Under the pieces are notes generated by a model. It saw nothing but the letters and a program-made list of their open reading frames with translations. It did not search any database and was not told the origin of the DNA. DNA of 64,000 nucleotides, taken from Nitrospirota bacterium (GTDB lineage: Bacteria > Nitrospirota > UBA9217). Below, in pieces: positions 10,423-21,068 of this stretch (the first letter of the stretch is position 1; every line of letters starts with the position of its first letter). Location of the stretch: contig JALNZF010000016.1 in NCBI GenBank assembly GCA_023229435.1, positions 1-64,000 of the forward strand. The letters run 5' to 3'. Made by a program: the position numbers and the translations under genes.

Positions 10423-10908
10423 TTGCAAAGGGCAGACCTTACAACCAGGGCAGTCGCAGGACTTGTCGATCTACTGCTTATCATCGGCCTGGCAAGACTG
10501 CCGGATGTCATCGGTTTTTTGTCCGCGGCAGGATATATCCTCATTCGCGATGGGCTGTTTGATCGCCGCAGCATCGGGAAAAAGCTCATCGGGCTTCGGG
10601 TGCTTTCATTGGAGGATTCCGGGCCCTCGGCTACCTACCGGGATTCGATCATCAGGAATGTCCCGATCGTTCTGGCCTATTTCCTCTTTTTAATACCCTA
10701 CGCGGGCTGGATACTCTGCCCGCTCGCTCTCGGCATGGAAGGCCTTATCGCCCTCGGTGACAGGGGGGGGATGCGGATAGGCGACATGCTGGCAAGGACG
10801 CAGGTCGTTCCGGAGGCGCTGGTCCAGGGAGAGAAAAAGCCCGCGCCGGAACAGCGGCCCGAAGCCTCTCCAACTGGCACGAACGGTCCTCTCGACACGC
10901 AGCAATAA
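10423..10908 (+). CDS. RDD family membrane protein
   Basis: The 161-residue protein begins with a TTG start decided by AGGAGG four bases upstream. Near the N-terminus LTTRAVAGLVDLLLI carries the R...D pattern that names the RDD family. Two to three hydrophobic segments follow (about 10-25, 33-48 and 83-110), and the tail is a hydrophilic Pro/Glu/Gln-rich segment likely to be cytosolic. GKKLIGLRVL is the typical internal RDD motif. Function is poorly known in the family, and transport or anchoring roles have been proposed. It lies ahead of mreB but separated by about 210 bases, so co-regulation is uncertain. Confidence 0.78.
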   Translation: MQRADLTTRAVAGLVDLLLIIGLARLPDVIGFLSAAGYILIRDGLFDRRSIGKKLIGLRVLSLEDSGPSATYRDSIIRNVPIVLAYFLFLIPYAGWILCPLALGMEGLIALGDRGGMRIGDMLARTQVVPEALVQGEKKPAPEQRPEASPTGTNGPLDTQQ

Positions 10909-11121
10909 GTGTTCCCGTTAGGGAAACAAAATTCAGCCACGAAGGACCTCGACGGGTTCAGTCGAGCCGCTCCAAGACTCAAAGAGAACGCGAAGAATTA
11001 AGAACTCAGTAAACCACAAACCTCTGCATATCACCTCCACGGCGTGACCCGTGGTTGTCATTCGGTTGCTGCGGTTAGCCCGGTCCTGGATTTTTTTCAT
11101 CGAAAGGAGTTTCTGAAAACA

Positions 11122-12147
<1,026 letters not shown>

Positions 12148-12181
12148 TCCCCATGAGAGTCCGTATTTAACCGTCCTCTTT

Positions 12182-12282
12182 CGTCATGCCGGACTTGATC
12201 CGGCATCCAGAGTCTACTGAAAAGACTGGATTCCTGCCGCAGCCTGCACCAGCATGATTGAGGCAGGGGCAGGAATGACGGT
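12182..12282. repeat. CGTCATNCC-type extragenic palindrome between mreB and mreC
   Basis: CGTCATGCCGGA...TCCGGCATCCAG forms an inner hairpin. CTGGATTCCTGCC and GGCAGGAATGACG close an outer one. Similar elements lie upstream of rng and between hisB and hisC. A hairpin at this junction could lower readthrough from mreB into mreC. Confidence 0.8.
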
Positions 12283-12342
12283 CTCAAGTGAAACGGCAAT
12301 TTAAAAATACAGATTCTATGTAGTGGAAAGTAGCTGAAGCGG

Positions 12343-13149
12343 ATGCCCGGGTATATTGCAAAACACAAAAAATTTCTGTCCATTCTTTCCCTCTTTATCC
12401 TCCTCTTCTGGCTGGTCACACTCCAGGTAAAGAACGGGCGGTTCACGTTCATGGAAAGGCCGGTACTGGCCATCTCGGGTTTTATCGAACGGATCATACG
12501 CTGGCCCTTTAACACCGTGGTGTCCATCGGAAAGGGGTATGTTCTTCTCGTCGGCACCCAGCAGGAGAACCAGCGGCTCCGGACCGAGAATGAACGTCTG
12601 CTGCTCGAGAGCGCGGTCATGAACGAGCTGCAGCTCGAGAATGAACGGCTGCGGGATGCGCTGGATTTTAAACGGCTCTATCCGCCGACGGACGTCATGG
12701 CCCAGGTGATCGGCAAGGAGTCTTCACCGGCTTCCAGCACCGTTACCCTGAACAAGGGTGCCGACCACGGCATCCGGAAAGATATGGCCGTGATCACCGC
12801 GCACGGGGTGGTTGGGAAGGTCCATGCCGTGCTTCCCGGCACGTCGAAGGTCCTTCTCCTCACCGACCCCGGCTGCACGCTCGCTGTCCGAGTCATGCGG
12901 AACCGCGAAGAAGGGCTGCTCGAGGGCAAGCTTGTCAATTGCGCTCTCAAATACGTCTCGTACTACGCCGATATCCAGACAGGCGATCTGCTCATCACGT
13001 CGGGTCTCGACGGCATCTATCCCAAAGGTCTTGCCGTGGCAAGGGTAATCAGCGTATCGAAACATGAGGCCAATGCATTCCAGACCGTGCTGGCGAAACC
13101 CGCGGTCAGCTTCTCCCGCCTGGAAGAGGCGCTGGTGCTCCTGAAATGA
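12343..13149 (+). CDS. mreC: rod-shape determining protein MreC
   Basis: MreC is the periplasmic scaffold that links MreB/MreD to the PBP2-RodA synthase. The 268-residue protein has one N-terminal membrane helix (about residues 11-27), then a coiled coil near 68-105 (ENQRLRTENERLLLESA), then the two-barrel beta domain with the motif TSGLDGIYPKGL near 220. Length matches the family. Its stop overlaps the mreD start as ATGA, indicating translational coupling. The ribosome site ahead of the ATG is weak. Confidence 0.93.
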   Translation: MPGYIAKHKKFLSILSLFILLFWLVTLQVKNGRFTFMERPVLAISGFIERIIRWPFNTVVSIGKGYVLLVGTQQENQRLRTENERLLLESAVMNELQLENERLRDALDFKRLYPPTDVMAQVIGKESSPASSTVTLNKGADHGIRKDMAVITAHGVVGKVHAVLPGTSKVLLLTDPGCTLAVRVMRNREEGLLEGKLVNCALKYVSYYADIQTGDLLITSGLDGIYPKGLAVARVISVSKHEANAFQTVLAKPAVSFSRLEEALVLLK

Positions 13150-13658
13150 AACCCCTCGTATATTTCACCATCCTGCTTTTGATCATTCCTGTGCAGGCAA
13201 GCCTGCTCGCCCCCCTGTCGCTCGGCGGGATCAAGCCGGACCTTGCCCTGGTCCTGCTCTATATCATCGGGCTGCTGACCGGACCTTCGGAGGCCGCCCT
13301 TGCGGGCATGGCCATCGGGCTGGCCCAGGATATCGGTTCCGCAAGTTTCATCGGGTTTTCCGGATTGACGAGGGGACTGATCGGTTTTTCCGCGGGACTG
13401 CTCGGCAGGAGAGTGCTCGATCTTACCAGCCGGTCGAACAGCATCTTCGTGGCCGCTTTCAGCCTGCTGGAAGGGATCTTTATCGCGTTCTTTCTGCAGA
13501 TGTTCTACGGGTCGGTCCCCTTCTTCAGCCTGCTGGCGGGCCGCATCCTTCCCCAGGCTCTCTACACGGGCCTGTTGGGCGCGGTTGTACTGAAGCTGAT
13601 AGTCAGAAAGGACGTCATATCGGTGCTGGTGAGACGGGACGTTCAAAAGGAGTTCTAG
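13146..13658 (+). CDS. mreD: rod-shape determining membrane protein MreD
   Basis: The 170-residue integral membrane protein has about five helices and little soluble sequence. The family pattern is visible in GIKPDLALVLLYIIGLL and in the final hydrophobic segments. MreD joins MreC in the elongation complex. It starts inside the mreC stop codon and its own stop is directly followed by the mrdA GTG, so the three genes are tightly coupled. Confidence 0.9.
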   Translation: MKPLVYFTILLLIIPVQASLLAPLSLGGIKPDLALVLLYIIGLLTGPSEAALAGMAIGLAQDIGSASFIGFSGLTRGLIGFSAGLLGRRVLDLTSRSNSIFVAAFSLLEGIFIAFFLQMFYGSVPFFSLLAGRILPQALYTGLLGAVVLKLIVRKDVISVLVRRDVQKEF

Positions 13659-15473
13659 GTGGATCAGCAGCAGGACAACTTAACCGGCATCCAGCGAAGG
13701 CTTCCGTTCCTGGCGGCCTTCATCATCCTTCTTGCCGTGGTCCTCTTTATCCGCCTCTGGTATCTTCAGGCGATCAAGGGAGCGTTTTACCATGAACAGG
13801 CGGAGAACAACCGCATACGACCCGTGAAGCTCAGGCCTCCGCGGGGCATCATCTACGACCGCAGCGGCAGGCCGCTCGTCGAGAATGAGCTGGTGTTCGA
13901 TGTCTCGCTGATCCCGGAAGACACCCTGGACCTTGACGCCACGATCGAGAAGTTGTCGGCAATCGTCAAGATCGCTCCGGATTCCATCAGGAAAGTGCTT
14001 GACGACGCGACTGCTGTCAGGACAACGTATGATCCCGTGAAGATCCGGGAAGAGGCGCCCTGGGACGAGGTGGCCAGGGTCGAATCCCATCAGGATGACC
14101 TGCCCGGGGCGATCATCGAGCCTGAGCATCGCAGGCATTATCCCTATGCGGGACTGGCTGCTCACCAGCTCGGCTATATCGGCAAGGTATCGCCCTCCCA
14201 GCACAAGAAAGAGCAGACGGATCTCGGTATTTTGACGGGCCAGGGGGGGGTGGAAAAGGTCTATGATAAGCTGTTGCGCGGGGTTGCGGGCAGGCGCATG
14301 ATCCAGGTGAACGCCGCGGGCAGGAAGGTGAAAGACCTCGGTATCGAGGAGCCAAGACCCGGCACGGACATCTACCTCACCATCGACCTCGATGCGCAGA
14401 AAGCCGCCGAAGAAGGGCTCGGCAGCCGGGCCGGGGCCGTTGTGGCGATGGACCCGAACACCGGTGAGATCCTCGCGCTCGCAAGCCACCCTGCGTATGA
14501 CCCGAACATCTTTCCCCCGGGGATCTCGCCAAAGGACTGGGTGAAGCTTATGAACGACCCGAGTCACCCGATGTACAACCGCGCGATCCAGAGCGTGTAT
14601 CCGCCCGGCTCCACGTTCAAGATCATCGTGGCGCTGGCCGGCCTGGATTCCGGCGTGATCAAGCTTGATGATTCCGTAACGTGCAAGGGGTTCCTCATGG
14701 GTGGCAGGCGCGCTTTCCGGTGCTGGAAAAAAGGCGGGCATGGTCCGGTATCGTTCCACCAGGCGCTCGTCGAGTCATGCGATGTCTACTTCTATACCAT
14801 GGGAGAGCGCATCGGCTGGGACCGCGTAGCCGAGTACGCGCGAAAACTCGGCCTTGGGAGTCTGACCGGCATCCTTTTGCCTGACGAAAAACCGGGGCTT
14901 ATTCCCACGACAGCGTGGAAGAAGAAACGGACCGGCGAAGCCTGGTATCCGGGAGACACGTTCATCAATTCCATCGGCCAGGGCTTCGTCCTCGTCAGCC
15001 CCATCCAGGCCTGCCAGATGATGAGTGCGGTTGCGAACGGCGGTCATTTCTATCGCCCCCTGTTGCTTAAGCGGACCAGGAACCGGGAGACCGGGGAAGT
15101 GCACGTGTTTTCTCCGGAACACACAAGCTCGATCACGCTCGATCCCGGTGCGCTCCAGGAAGTGCAGAGTGCGCTGGTCGGCGTGGTCAATGAACCAGGC
15201 GGTACCGCTCATGGGGCTGCTACTCCGCTCGCCGTTGTCGCCGGCAAGACAGGCACGGCCCAGGTCATTGCGCAGAAGGTTGCCGGCCGCAAGCTGTCGG
15301 CAGAGACGCAGGACCACGCATGGTTCATTGCCTACGCGCCGGTCGTCCGCCCGAAGATCGCCGTGGCCGTGCTCGTGGAACACGGCGGGCACGGTGGCAG
15401 CGCCGCGGCTCCCATAGCGAGAAAAGTCATTGAGGAGTACCTGAAAAATGTTGACCCAAAGACGGTTCGATAA
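13659..15473 (+). CDS. mrdA: penicillin-binding protein 2 (peptidoglycan transpeptidase MrdA)
   Basis: This class B PBP cross-links peptidoglycan during elongation. The 604-residue protein has one N-terminal membrane helix (about 15-35), a pedestal with RGIIYDRSGRPL near 66, and the transpeptidase domain. The active-site serine motif is STFK near residue 318 (YPPGSTFKII), SCD near 371, and KTG near 530 (GKTGTAQ). A GTG start directly abuts the mreD stop, with AAAGGAG inside the end of mreD. The 3' end overlaps rodA by 26 bases. Gene order and coupling to rodA support the elongation-specific PBP2 role rather than FtsI. Confidence 0.95.
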   Translation: MDQQQDNLTGIQRRLPFLAAFIILLAVVLFIRLWYLQAIKGAFYHEQAENNRIRPVKLRPPRGIIYDRSGRPLVENELVFDVSLIPEDTLDLDATIEKLSAIVKIAPDSIRKVLDDATAVRTTYDPVKIREEAPWDEVARVESHQDDLPGAIIEPEHRRHYPYAGLAAHQLGYIGKVSPSQHKKEQTDLGILTGQGGVEKVYDKLLRGVAGRRMIQVNAAGRKVKDLGIEEPRPGTDIYLTIDLDAQKAAEEGLGSRAGAVVAMDPNTGEILALASHPAYDPNIFPPGISPKDWVKLMNDPSHPMYNRAIQSVYPPGSTFKIIVALAGLDSGVIKLDDSVTCKGFLMGGRRAFRCWKKGGHGPVSFHQALVESCDVYFYTMGERIGWDRVAEYARKLGLGSLTGILLPDEKPGLIPTTAWKKKRTGEAWYPGDTFINSIGQGFVLVSPIQACQMMSAVANGGHFYRPLLLKRTRNRETGEVHVFSPEHTSSITLDPGALQEVQSALVGVVNEPGGTAHGAATPLAVVAGKTGTAQVIAQKVAGRKLSAETQDHAWFIAYAPVVRPKIAVAVLVEHGGHGGSAAAPIARKVIEEYLKNVDPKTVR

Positions 15474-16578
15474 TCTGCCCTGGGGAATGGTGTTCCTTGT
15501 GTTTATTATCGCGCTCATCGGCATTGCGGCGGTGTACAGCGCTACCTACACGTCGAGGGGCCCATCGTCCCTGTTCACCAAACAGATCGCATGGGTTTCC
15601 ATCGGCCTGCTGGTCATGTTCCTCGCGCTCATCCCCGACTATCACACCGTGGGACGCTATGCCTATGTGCTCTACGCAGTCTCGCTCGTGCTCCTGTTCC
15701 TTGTCATGGTCATGGGCAAAGCCGGCATGGGAGCGCAGCGCTGGCTCGCCATAGGTCCTTTCGCGTTCCAGCCCTCGGAGCTCGCAAAACTTTCGCTCGT
15801 GCTTGCCCTCGCGCGGTACTTTGCCGAGGACCCGAAACAGGGAGACTATGAGCTCAAGGACCTGGCCATTCCGGCGGTCATGGTCATGGTTCCGCTCATG
15901 CTCGTGCTCAAGCAGCCGGACCTGGGGACCGCGCTCATGCTGTTACTGTCGTCGTCCATCATCATTCTGCTCGCCGGCATCCGCCTGCGGTCAGTCGTGG
16001 TCGTGCTTCTCATCGGGGCAATGGTCGCGACCCTGGTTTTTGCGGTCTCGCCGGTGCGCCACAAGATCTGGGGTTCGCTGAAGCCATACCAGCAGAACCG
16101 GATCAAGGCATTCATCGACCCGAGCTCGGACCCGCTCGGGAGCGGCTACCACGCGAACCAGTCCAAGATCTCCGTGGGTTCGGGCCAGATCACGGGCCGG
16201 GGTTACCGCAAAGGCACGCAGAGCCAGATGGCGTTCCTGCCGGAGCGCCATACGGACTTCATCTTTGCCGTGATCTCTGAAGAGACCGGATTGGTCGGCA
16301 GCAGCAGCTTGCTTTTCCTGTATGTGCTCCTGCTGCTCAATGGCGTGGACACGGCCAAGAAAGCCAAAGACCGGATCGGCGTGCTCATGGCCGGCGGCAT
16401 CGTATCCATGCTCTTGTTCTATGTGTTCATCAACATGGGCATGTCCGTAGGCATCGTGCCCGTTGTGGGAGTGCCGCTTCCCCTCGTGAGCTACGGCGGG
16501 ACCTCCATCATCACGACCTTTCTCTCGCTCGGAATTCTCTTGAATATCCAGGCACGGCGGTTTATGTTGTTCTACTAA
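15448..16578 (+). CDS. rodA: peptidoglycan glycosyltransferase RodA
   Basis: RodA is the SEDS-family glycan polymerase paired with PBP2. The 376-residue protein has about ten membrane helices. SEDS signatures are visible: GMGAQRWLAIGPFAFQPSE near residue 92-110, the loop region with LPERHTDFIFAVISEE near 265, and the C-terminal PLPLVSYGGTS near 350. It starts within the end of mrdA, so translation is coupled. It is the last gene of the elongation operon; a heptamer repeat lies in the 108-base gap that follows. Confidence 0.95.
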   Translation: MLTQRRFDNLPWGMVFLVFIIALIGIAAVYSATYTSRGPSSLFTKQIAWVSIGLLVMFLALIPDYHTVGRYAYVLYAVSLVLLFLVMVMGKAGMGAQRWLAIGPFAFQPSELAKLSLVLALARYFAEDPKQGDYELKDLAIPAVMVMVPLMLVLKQPDLGTALMLLLSSSIIILLAGIRLRSVVVVLLIGAMVATLVFAVSPVRHKIWGSLKPYQQNRIKAFIDPSSDPLGSGYHANQSKISVGSGQITGRGYRKGTQSQMAFLPERHTDFIFAVISEETGLVGSSSLLFLYVLLLLNGVDTAKKAKDRIGVLMAGGIVSMLLFYVFINMGMSVGIVPVVGVPLPLVSYGGTSIITTFLSLGILLNIQARRFMLFY

Positions 16579-16594
16579 ATCAGGGTGTAACGTC

Positions 16595-16668
16595 AGGGTT
16601 CAGGGTTCAGAAAAGTCCGGACCTTCGGGACGTTGCCTGCTGTACCCTGAACCCTGTACCCTGGCCCC
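16595..16668. repeat. heptanucleotide array pair, AGGGTTC/TGTACCC family
   Basis: Two AGGGTTC units are followed, after about 30 bases, by four units in exact 7-bp register (TGTACCC, TGAACCC, TGTACCC, TGGCCCC). The two sides are partly complementary. It fills the rodA to radical SAM gene gap. Confidence 0.85.
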
Positions 16669-16686
16669 TGTCGTTTAAGGAGTTCC

Positions 16687-19176
16687 ATGTACGAAGACTT
16701 TCTCCCGCTGGTCGCCAAGCCCGCACGGTATATCAACACCGAGATCAATGCAATCCACAAAGACCTGGCCCAGGTCAAGACCAGGATCTGTCTCTTTTTT
16801 CCCGACACGTACGAGATCGGCATGTCGCACCTCGGCATCCGGATCCTGTATCACATCCTGAACAACAGGCCGGACACGGCATGCGAGCGGGTCTTCTCGC
16901 CCTGGACAGACTATGAGGACCGGCTCCGCGCATCGGGAAGGCCGCTCACCAGCCTGGAGTCCAATCTGCCGCTTGCGGAATTTGACATCATCGGCATCAC
17001 CCTTCAGTACGAACTCTCCTACTCAAACATCCTGACGGGGCTGGAGCTCGCCAAGATCCCGATACGGTCCGAGGACCGCACTGATAGCCATCCGGTCATC
17101 ATCGCCGGCGGCCCCTGCGCGGTGAACCCGGAGCCGCTTTCCGATTTTATCGATGTTTTTTTCATCGGCGAGGCAGAGGAGTCCGTGCACGAGATCGTGG
17201 CTCTCCGGCAGAAACATCCGGGCAGACAGGAATTTCTCAATGCCATCTCGAAGCTGGAAGGCTTTTACGTACCCTCGCTCGGAAAGGCGATTGTCCGCAG
17301 GCGGTATCTCAAGAGCATCGAAACCGCGCCGTATCCGGACAAGCCCCTCGTGCCGCTCATGAAGCCGATCCATGACCGGGTGACCGTCGAGGTTGCGCGC
17401 GGCTGCATCCGCGGCTGCCGGTTCTGCCAGGCCGGGATCATCTACCGGCCGTACCGGGAGCGGGGTGCCGAAACCGTGAAAGGCCTGCTCGATGGGTCGC
17501 TTTCCTGCACCGGTTATGACGAGCTTTCTCTCGCGTCACTCAGCACAGGCGACTACTCGGAGATTCAGCCGCTGATCATCGAGCTGATGGAACGGTACCG
17601 GGACAGCCGCGTTTCGGTCTCGCTCCCGTCGCTCCGCGTGGGCACGCTCACGCCGGAGATGATCAGGGCCATTGCCGGCACGCGCAAGACCGGCTTTACG
17701 CTCGCGCCCGAGGCAGGCACCGAGCGCCTGCGCAGGGTCATCAACAAGCCCGTGAGCGATCGCGACCTTCTGGACGCCGCGGAGACCATTTTCAGGAGCG
17801 GATGGAATACGATCAAGCTCTACTTCATGATCGGCCTCCCAACCGAGACCGACGAGGATCTTGACGGCATCATCAGGCTCGCGAACGAACTCTTCAGCGT
17901 CGGCAAGCGCACGTCGAAGCGCCCGATACAGCTTAATATCAGCGTCTCGACCTTCGTACCCAAGCCGCACACACCCTTCCAGTGGCATGGCCAGGCGTCC
18001 ATCACCGAGGTTCGGAGAAAGCAGGCCTATCTCGAAAAGGGATTGAAGAGGCGCGGCATCACGCTGAAGGGCCACAACCCCGAGACGAGCCTGCTGGAAG
18101 GGACATTCGCGCGCGGCGACCGGAAGCTCGGCAGGGTGATCGAGGAGGCTGTGCGCCTCGGCTGCCGCTTTGACGGATGGACCGAGTGTTTTGATTTCAA
18201 GAAGTGGACCGAGGCTTTTCAGAAATGCGGACTCGATGCCCCGACGTATGCCTCGCGGACGTTCGGGTTGGAGGATAAACTGCCCTGGGGTTTTGTCAAG
18301 AGCGGCGTGACCAGGGAATTTTTGAAGAGGGAATATCACCGCGCGGTGGAGGAGAAGATCACGGAGAATTGCAGGGTGGTGTGCGAACATTGCGGCATCG
18401 GATGCGCGGACGGCGGAACGAATGTGCTCGGAAGGCCGGCGGTGTTGACGACAACGAAACCGATGACGGAAGGGACCGCGTCCGCTGATCGAAAAAAACC
18501 CGCAGGAGTACCGGACATGACCAGCCGCGTCAGAATGAAGGTCACCAAGGCCGGACGCATCCGCTTTCTTTCCCATCTCGATTTCATGACCCTGTTCCAT
18601 CGTGCCGTGGTCCGCGCGCAGGTGCCCGTGGCCTTTTCCCAGGGCTTCAACCCCCATTTGAAGGTCGCGTTCGGCCCGGCGCTTCCGGTGGGCATGGAGA
18701 GCGGGACGGAATACCTGGACCTGGAGATCGATCCGTTCGCGGATTTGCTCCAGATCACCAGGAGTCTGAACAGCACCCTGCCGGAGGGCGTCAGGATCCT
18801 TGAATCAAAGGTTGTTGCGAAGAAAGCGCCGTCCCTGTCAGGCAGCATCAGCAGATACACGTACGAGGTCGCCGTTGGAGCCCAGCATCGGGATGGGACC
18901 TCCGAGCGGGTGAAGGATTTTCTGTCCCGGACATCGGTGATCGTTTCAAAAGAGGGGAAGCAGAAGGACATCCGCCCGTGCATTGAGTCGATCACCGAGG
19001 GTCTTGGAAGCCTCGTCTGCACGCTGGTCGATCACGACCAGCTCAAGCCGCGCATGCAGGATGTGATCGAGCGCCTGTTCAACATCGGGAAAGATCAGTC
19101 CGTGCTCTTCAGGGTAAAACGCGTCGGAATGTACTGCAAGGAAAAGGACCAGTGGGTAAGCCCGATGTCGTTTTAA
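16687..19176 (+). CDS. fused B12-binding radical SAM protein (TIGR03960) and DUF2344 (TIGR03936) protein
   Basis: The 829-residue protein has an N-terminal cobalamin-binding-like region (about 20-200). The radical SAM domain has its [4Fe-4S] cysteines at Cys240, Cys244 and Cys247 (CIRGCRFC). A cysteine-rich tail near 555-575 (CEHCGIGC) follows, and from about residue 612 a complete DUF2344 domain (RVRMKVTKAGRIRFLSHLD). In many bacteria the two parts are adjacent separate genes; here they form one continuous frame. The family's reaction is not established. The conserved position next to rng suggests an RNA- or ribosome-linked modification, which is inference. AAGGAG precedes the ATG. Confidence 0.9.
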   Translation: MYEDFLPLVAKPARYINTEINAIHKDLAQVKTRICLFFPDTYEIGMSHLGIRILYHILNNRPDTACERVFSPWTDYEDRLRASGRPLTSLESNLPLAEFDIIGITLQYELSYSNILTGLELAKIPIRSEDRTDSHPVIIAGGPCAVNPEPLSDFIDVFFIGEAEESVHEIVALRQKHPGRQEFLNAISKLEGFYVPSLGKAIVRRRYLKSIETAPYPDKPLVPLMKPIHDRVTVEVARGCIRGCRFCQAGIIYRPYRERGAETVKGLLDGSLSCTGYDELSLASLSTGDYSEIQPLIIELMERYRDSRVSVSLPSLRVGTLTPEMIRAIAGTRKTGFTLAPEAGTERLRRVINKPVSDRDLLDAAETIFRSGWNTIKLYFMIGLPTETDEDLDGIIRLANELFSVGKRTSKRPIQLNISVSTFVPKPHTPFQWHGQASITEVRRKQAYLEKGLKRRGITLKGHNPETSLLEGTFARGDRKLGRVIEEAVRLGCRFDGWTECFDFKKWTEAFQKCGLDAPTYASRTFGLEDKLPWGFVKSGVTREFLKREYHRAVEEKITENCRVVCEHCGIGCADGGTNVLGRPAVLTTTKPMTEGTASADRKKPAGVPDMTSRVRMKVTKAGRIRFLSHLDFMTLFHRAVVRAQVPVAFSQGFNPHLKVAFGPALPVGMESGTEYLDLEIDPFADLLQITRSLNSTLPEGVRILESKVVAKKAPSLSGSISRYTYEVAVGAQHRDGTSERVKDFLSRTSVIVSKEGKQKDIRPCIESITEGLGSLVCTLVDHDQLKPRMQDVIERLFNIGKDQSVLFRVKRVGMYCKEKDQWVSPMSF

Positions 19177-19230
19177 GGACCGGTTCAGTTACAGATTGAT
19201 GATTCGTAATAAGTCGAAATCTTGTTAATT

Positions 19231-19338
19231 CCGTCATTCCCGCCCCTGCTTGAATCTTGCTGGGGCAGGTTCCAACGGGAATCCAGTCTTTTCATGCAGA
19301 TGTTTGACCCTGGATACCCGCGTTCGCGGGTATGACGA
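19231..19338. repeat. CGTCATTCCCG-type extragenic palindrome upstream of rng
   Basis: It begins CCGTCATTCCCG and continues with GGGAATCCAGTCTTT. It ends with the inner hairpin ACCCGCGTTCGCGGGT and TATGACGACTT. Its right half is almost identical to the copy between hisB and hisC. Confidence 0.88.
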
Positions 19339-19435
19339 CTTCTTATTTTTGCAACGCTCTCAATTTTCCTCCTTGTATTCAATCCTCACCTATTATAAAA
19401 TAGGTTTTACAAAGAACCGTCATGAAGGAGACACA

Positions 19436-20941
19436 ATGTCATCTGAGATCATCGTAAACGCGGGCCGTGAGGAGACGCGCGTCGCGCTTCTGGAGAACGG
19501 CCTGGTCACGGAAATATACATAGACCGCAAGAAGGACCGCGGCGTCGCAGGCAATGTGTACAAAGGGCGCGTGATGAAGGTCCTCCCGGGCATGCAGGCG
19601 TCTTTCGTTGACATCGGGCTGGAGAAAGCCGCCTTTCTCTACGTGGGCGATGTGTTCGACAGCACGTCGGAATATACGCCCCTGATGGAGGACGAGGGTC
19701 TTGAGCTCGAGGTCGAGCCCAAGCGGAAACGCTCTCACGCCACCCAGATCGAGGACCTTCTGCAGGAAGGTCAGGATATCCTGGTCCAGGTCTCGAAGGA
19801 ACCGATCAGCACCAAGGGCGCGCGTGTGACGACCTACATCAGCATCCCCGGCCGCTATCTGGTCATGATGCCGGGCGTCAACCACATCGGCGTCTCTCGC
19901 CGGATCGAGGACGTCGAGGAACGGAACCGGCTCCGGGAGATCGTTAGCAGGCACCGGAAGCCGAACACGGGCTACATCATCCGGACCGCAAGCCAGGGCA
20001 GAAGCGAGGATGATTTCATTGCCGACGTCGAGTTCCTCTCGCGGCTGTGGGAGACCATCCTGAGGAAAAAGGAGAAGACCTCGGCCCCGGCGCTGATGCA
20101 CAACGAGCTCGACCTTGTCTTTCGGGTGATCCGCGACGTTTTCACCCGTGACGTGGACAAGCTGGTCATCGACGCCCCCGAGGAATACGATCGGGTGAAA
20201 GAGTTCGTGGACTCCTACCTCCCCCAGCTCGGAAGGCGCGTGAAACCCTATGAAGGCGACGACCCAATCTTCGAGCACTACGGCGTGGAGATCGAGATCT
20301 CGCGGGCCCTCGGCAGAAAGGTCTGGCTCAAGTCAGGCGGGTACATCATTCTTGACCAGACCGAGGCCCTCACCACGATCGACGTGAACACCGGCAGGTA
20401 CGTGGGCAAGCGCTCCCTCGAAGACACGATCCTCAAGACCAACCTCGAGGCGGTGCGGGAGATCGCCTACCAGCTCCGGCTCCGGAACATCGGCGGGATC
20501 CTCATTCTCGATTTCATCGACATGGAACGCGAGGACAACCGGCGCAAGGTGTACGCGGCCCTCCAGGAGGCGCTCGAGAACGACAAGGCCAAGACGACCA
20601 TATCGCACATCTCGCCCATCGGGCTGATCGAGATGACGCGCAAGCGCATTCGCGAGAGCCTGGGACGAACGCTGTGCGACACCTGCCCCTACTGCGAAGG
20701 ACGCGGATACATCAAGTCCAGCCGCACCATCTGCTACGAGGTCTTTCGCGAGCTTCGCAGGGCCTTTGCCGGAGCCGAGGAAAAGAAGGCGCTCGTGACC
20801 GTAAACTCCGTGGTCGCCGATATGATGTACGATGAAGAGCGGCAGGGCGTGGAGGAACTGGAAAAGGAATTTCAAAAGAAGATCGTGATCAAAGCCGACC
20901 CCAACCTGCACCAGGAACAGTACGAAGTGTTGATGGTGTAG
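19436..20941 (+). CDS. rng: ribonuclease G/E family endoribonuclease
   Basis: RNase G/E cuts single-stranded RNA, matures rRNA 5' ends and starts mRNA decay. The 501-residue protein has the S1 RNA-binding region at residues 35-120 (NVYKGRVMKVLPGMQASFVD). The metal-binding catalytic aspartates are in TTIDVNTGRYVG near 315 and ILDFIDME near 356. The zinc-link cysteines are in CDTCPYCEGRG near 413. It lacks the long C-terminal scaffold of RNase E, so RNase G is the better name. The ATG at 19436 follows AAGGAG; a longer frame upstream runs through a repeat and is not coding. It follows the fused radical SAM gene, a widespread neighbourhood. Confidence 0.94.
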   Translation: MSSEIIVNAGREETRVALLENGLVTEIYIDRKKDRGVAGNVYKGRVMKVLPGMQASFVDIGLEKAAFLYVGDVFDSTSEYTPLMEDEGLELEVEPKRKRSHATQIEDLLQEGQDILVQVSKEPISTKGARVTTYISIPGRYLVMMPGVNHIGVSRRIEDVEERNRLREIVSRHRKPNTGYIIRTASQGRSEDDFIADVEFLSRLWETILRKKEKTSAPALMHNELDLVFRVIRDVFTRDVDKLVIDAPEEYDRVKEFVDSYLPQLGRRVKPYEGDDPIFEHYGVEIEISRALGRKVWLKSGGYIILDQTEALTTIDVNTGRYVGKRSLEDTILKTNLEAVREIAYQLRLRNIGGILILDFIDMEREDNRRKVYAALQEALENDKAKTTISHISPIGLIEMTRKRIRESLGRTLCDTCPYCEGRGYIKSSRTICYEVFRELRRAFAGAEEKKALVTVNSVVADMMYDEERQGVEELEKEFQKKIVIKADPNLHQEQYEVLMV

Positions 20942-20990
20942 TTCCGAGTGTCCGCTTTTCAGGAATAGCCTTTGTTGCATGACATTTCTC

Positions 20991-21019
20991 TTGATTTTTT
21001 CACCCAGTAATACGATAAT
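20991..21019 (+). promoter_or_regulatory. sigma70-type promoter for adk
   Basis: TTGATT and GATAAT are separated by 17 bp, about 50 bases ahead of the adk start. Together with the strong terminator downstream this defines adk as its own transcript. Confidence 0.5.
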
Positions 21020-21068
21020 GGCCGCCGTTACGCACACATTCTTTTTTAATCCGGGGAGGTAAGTCACC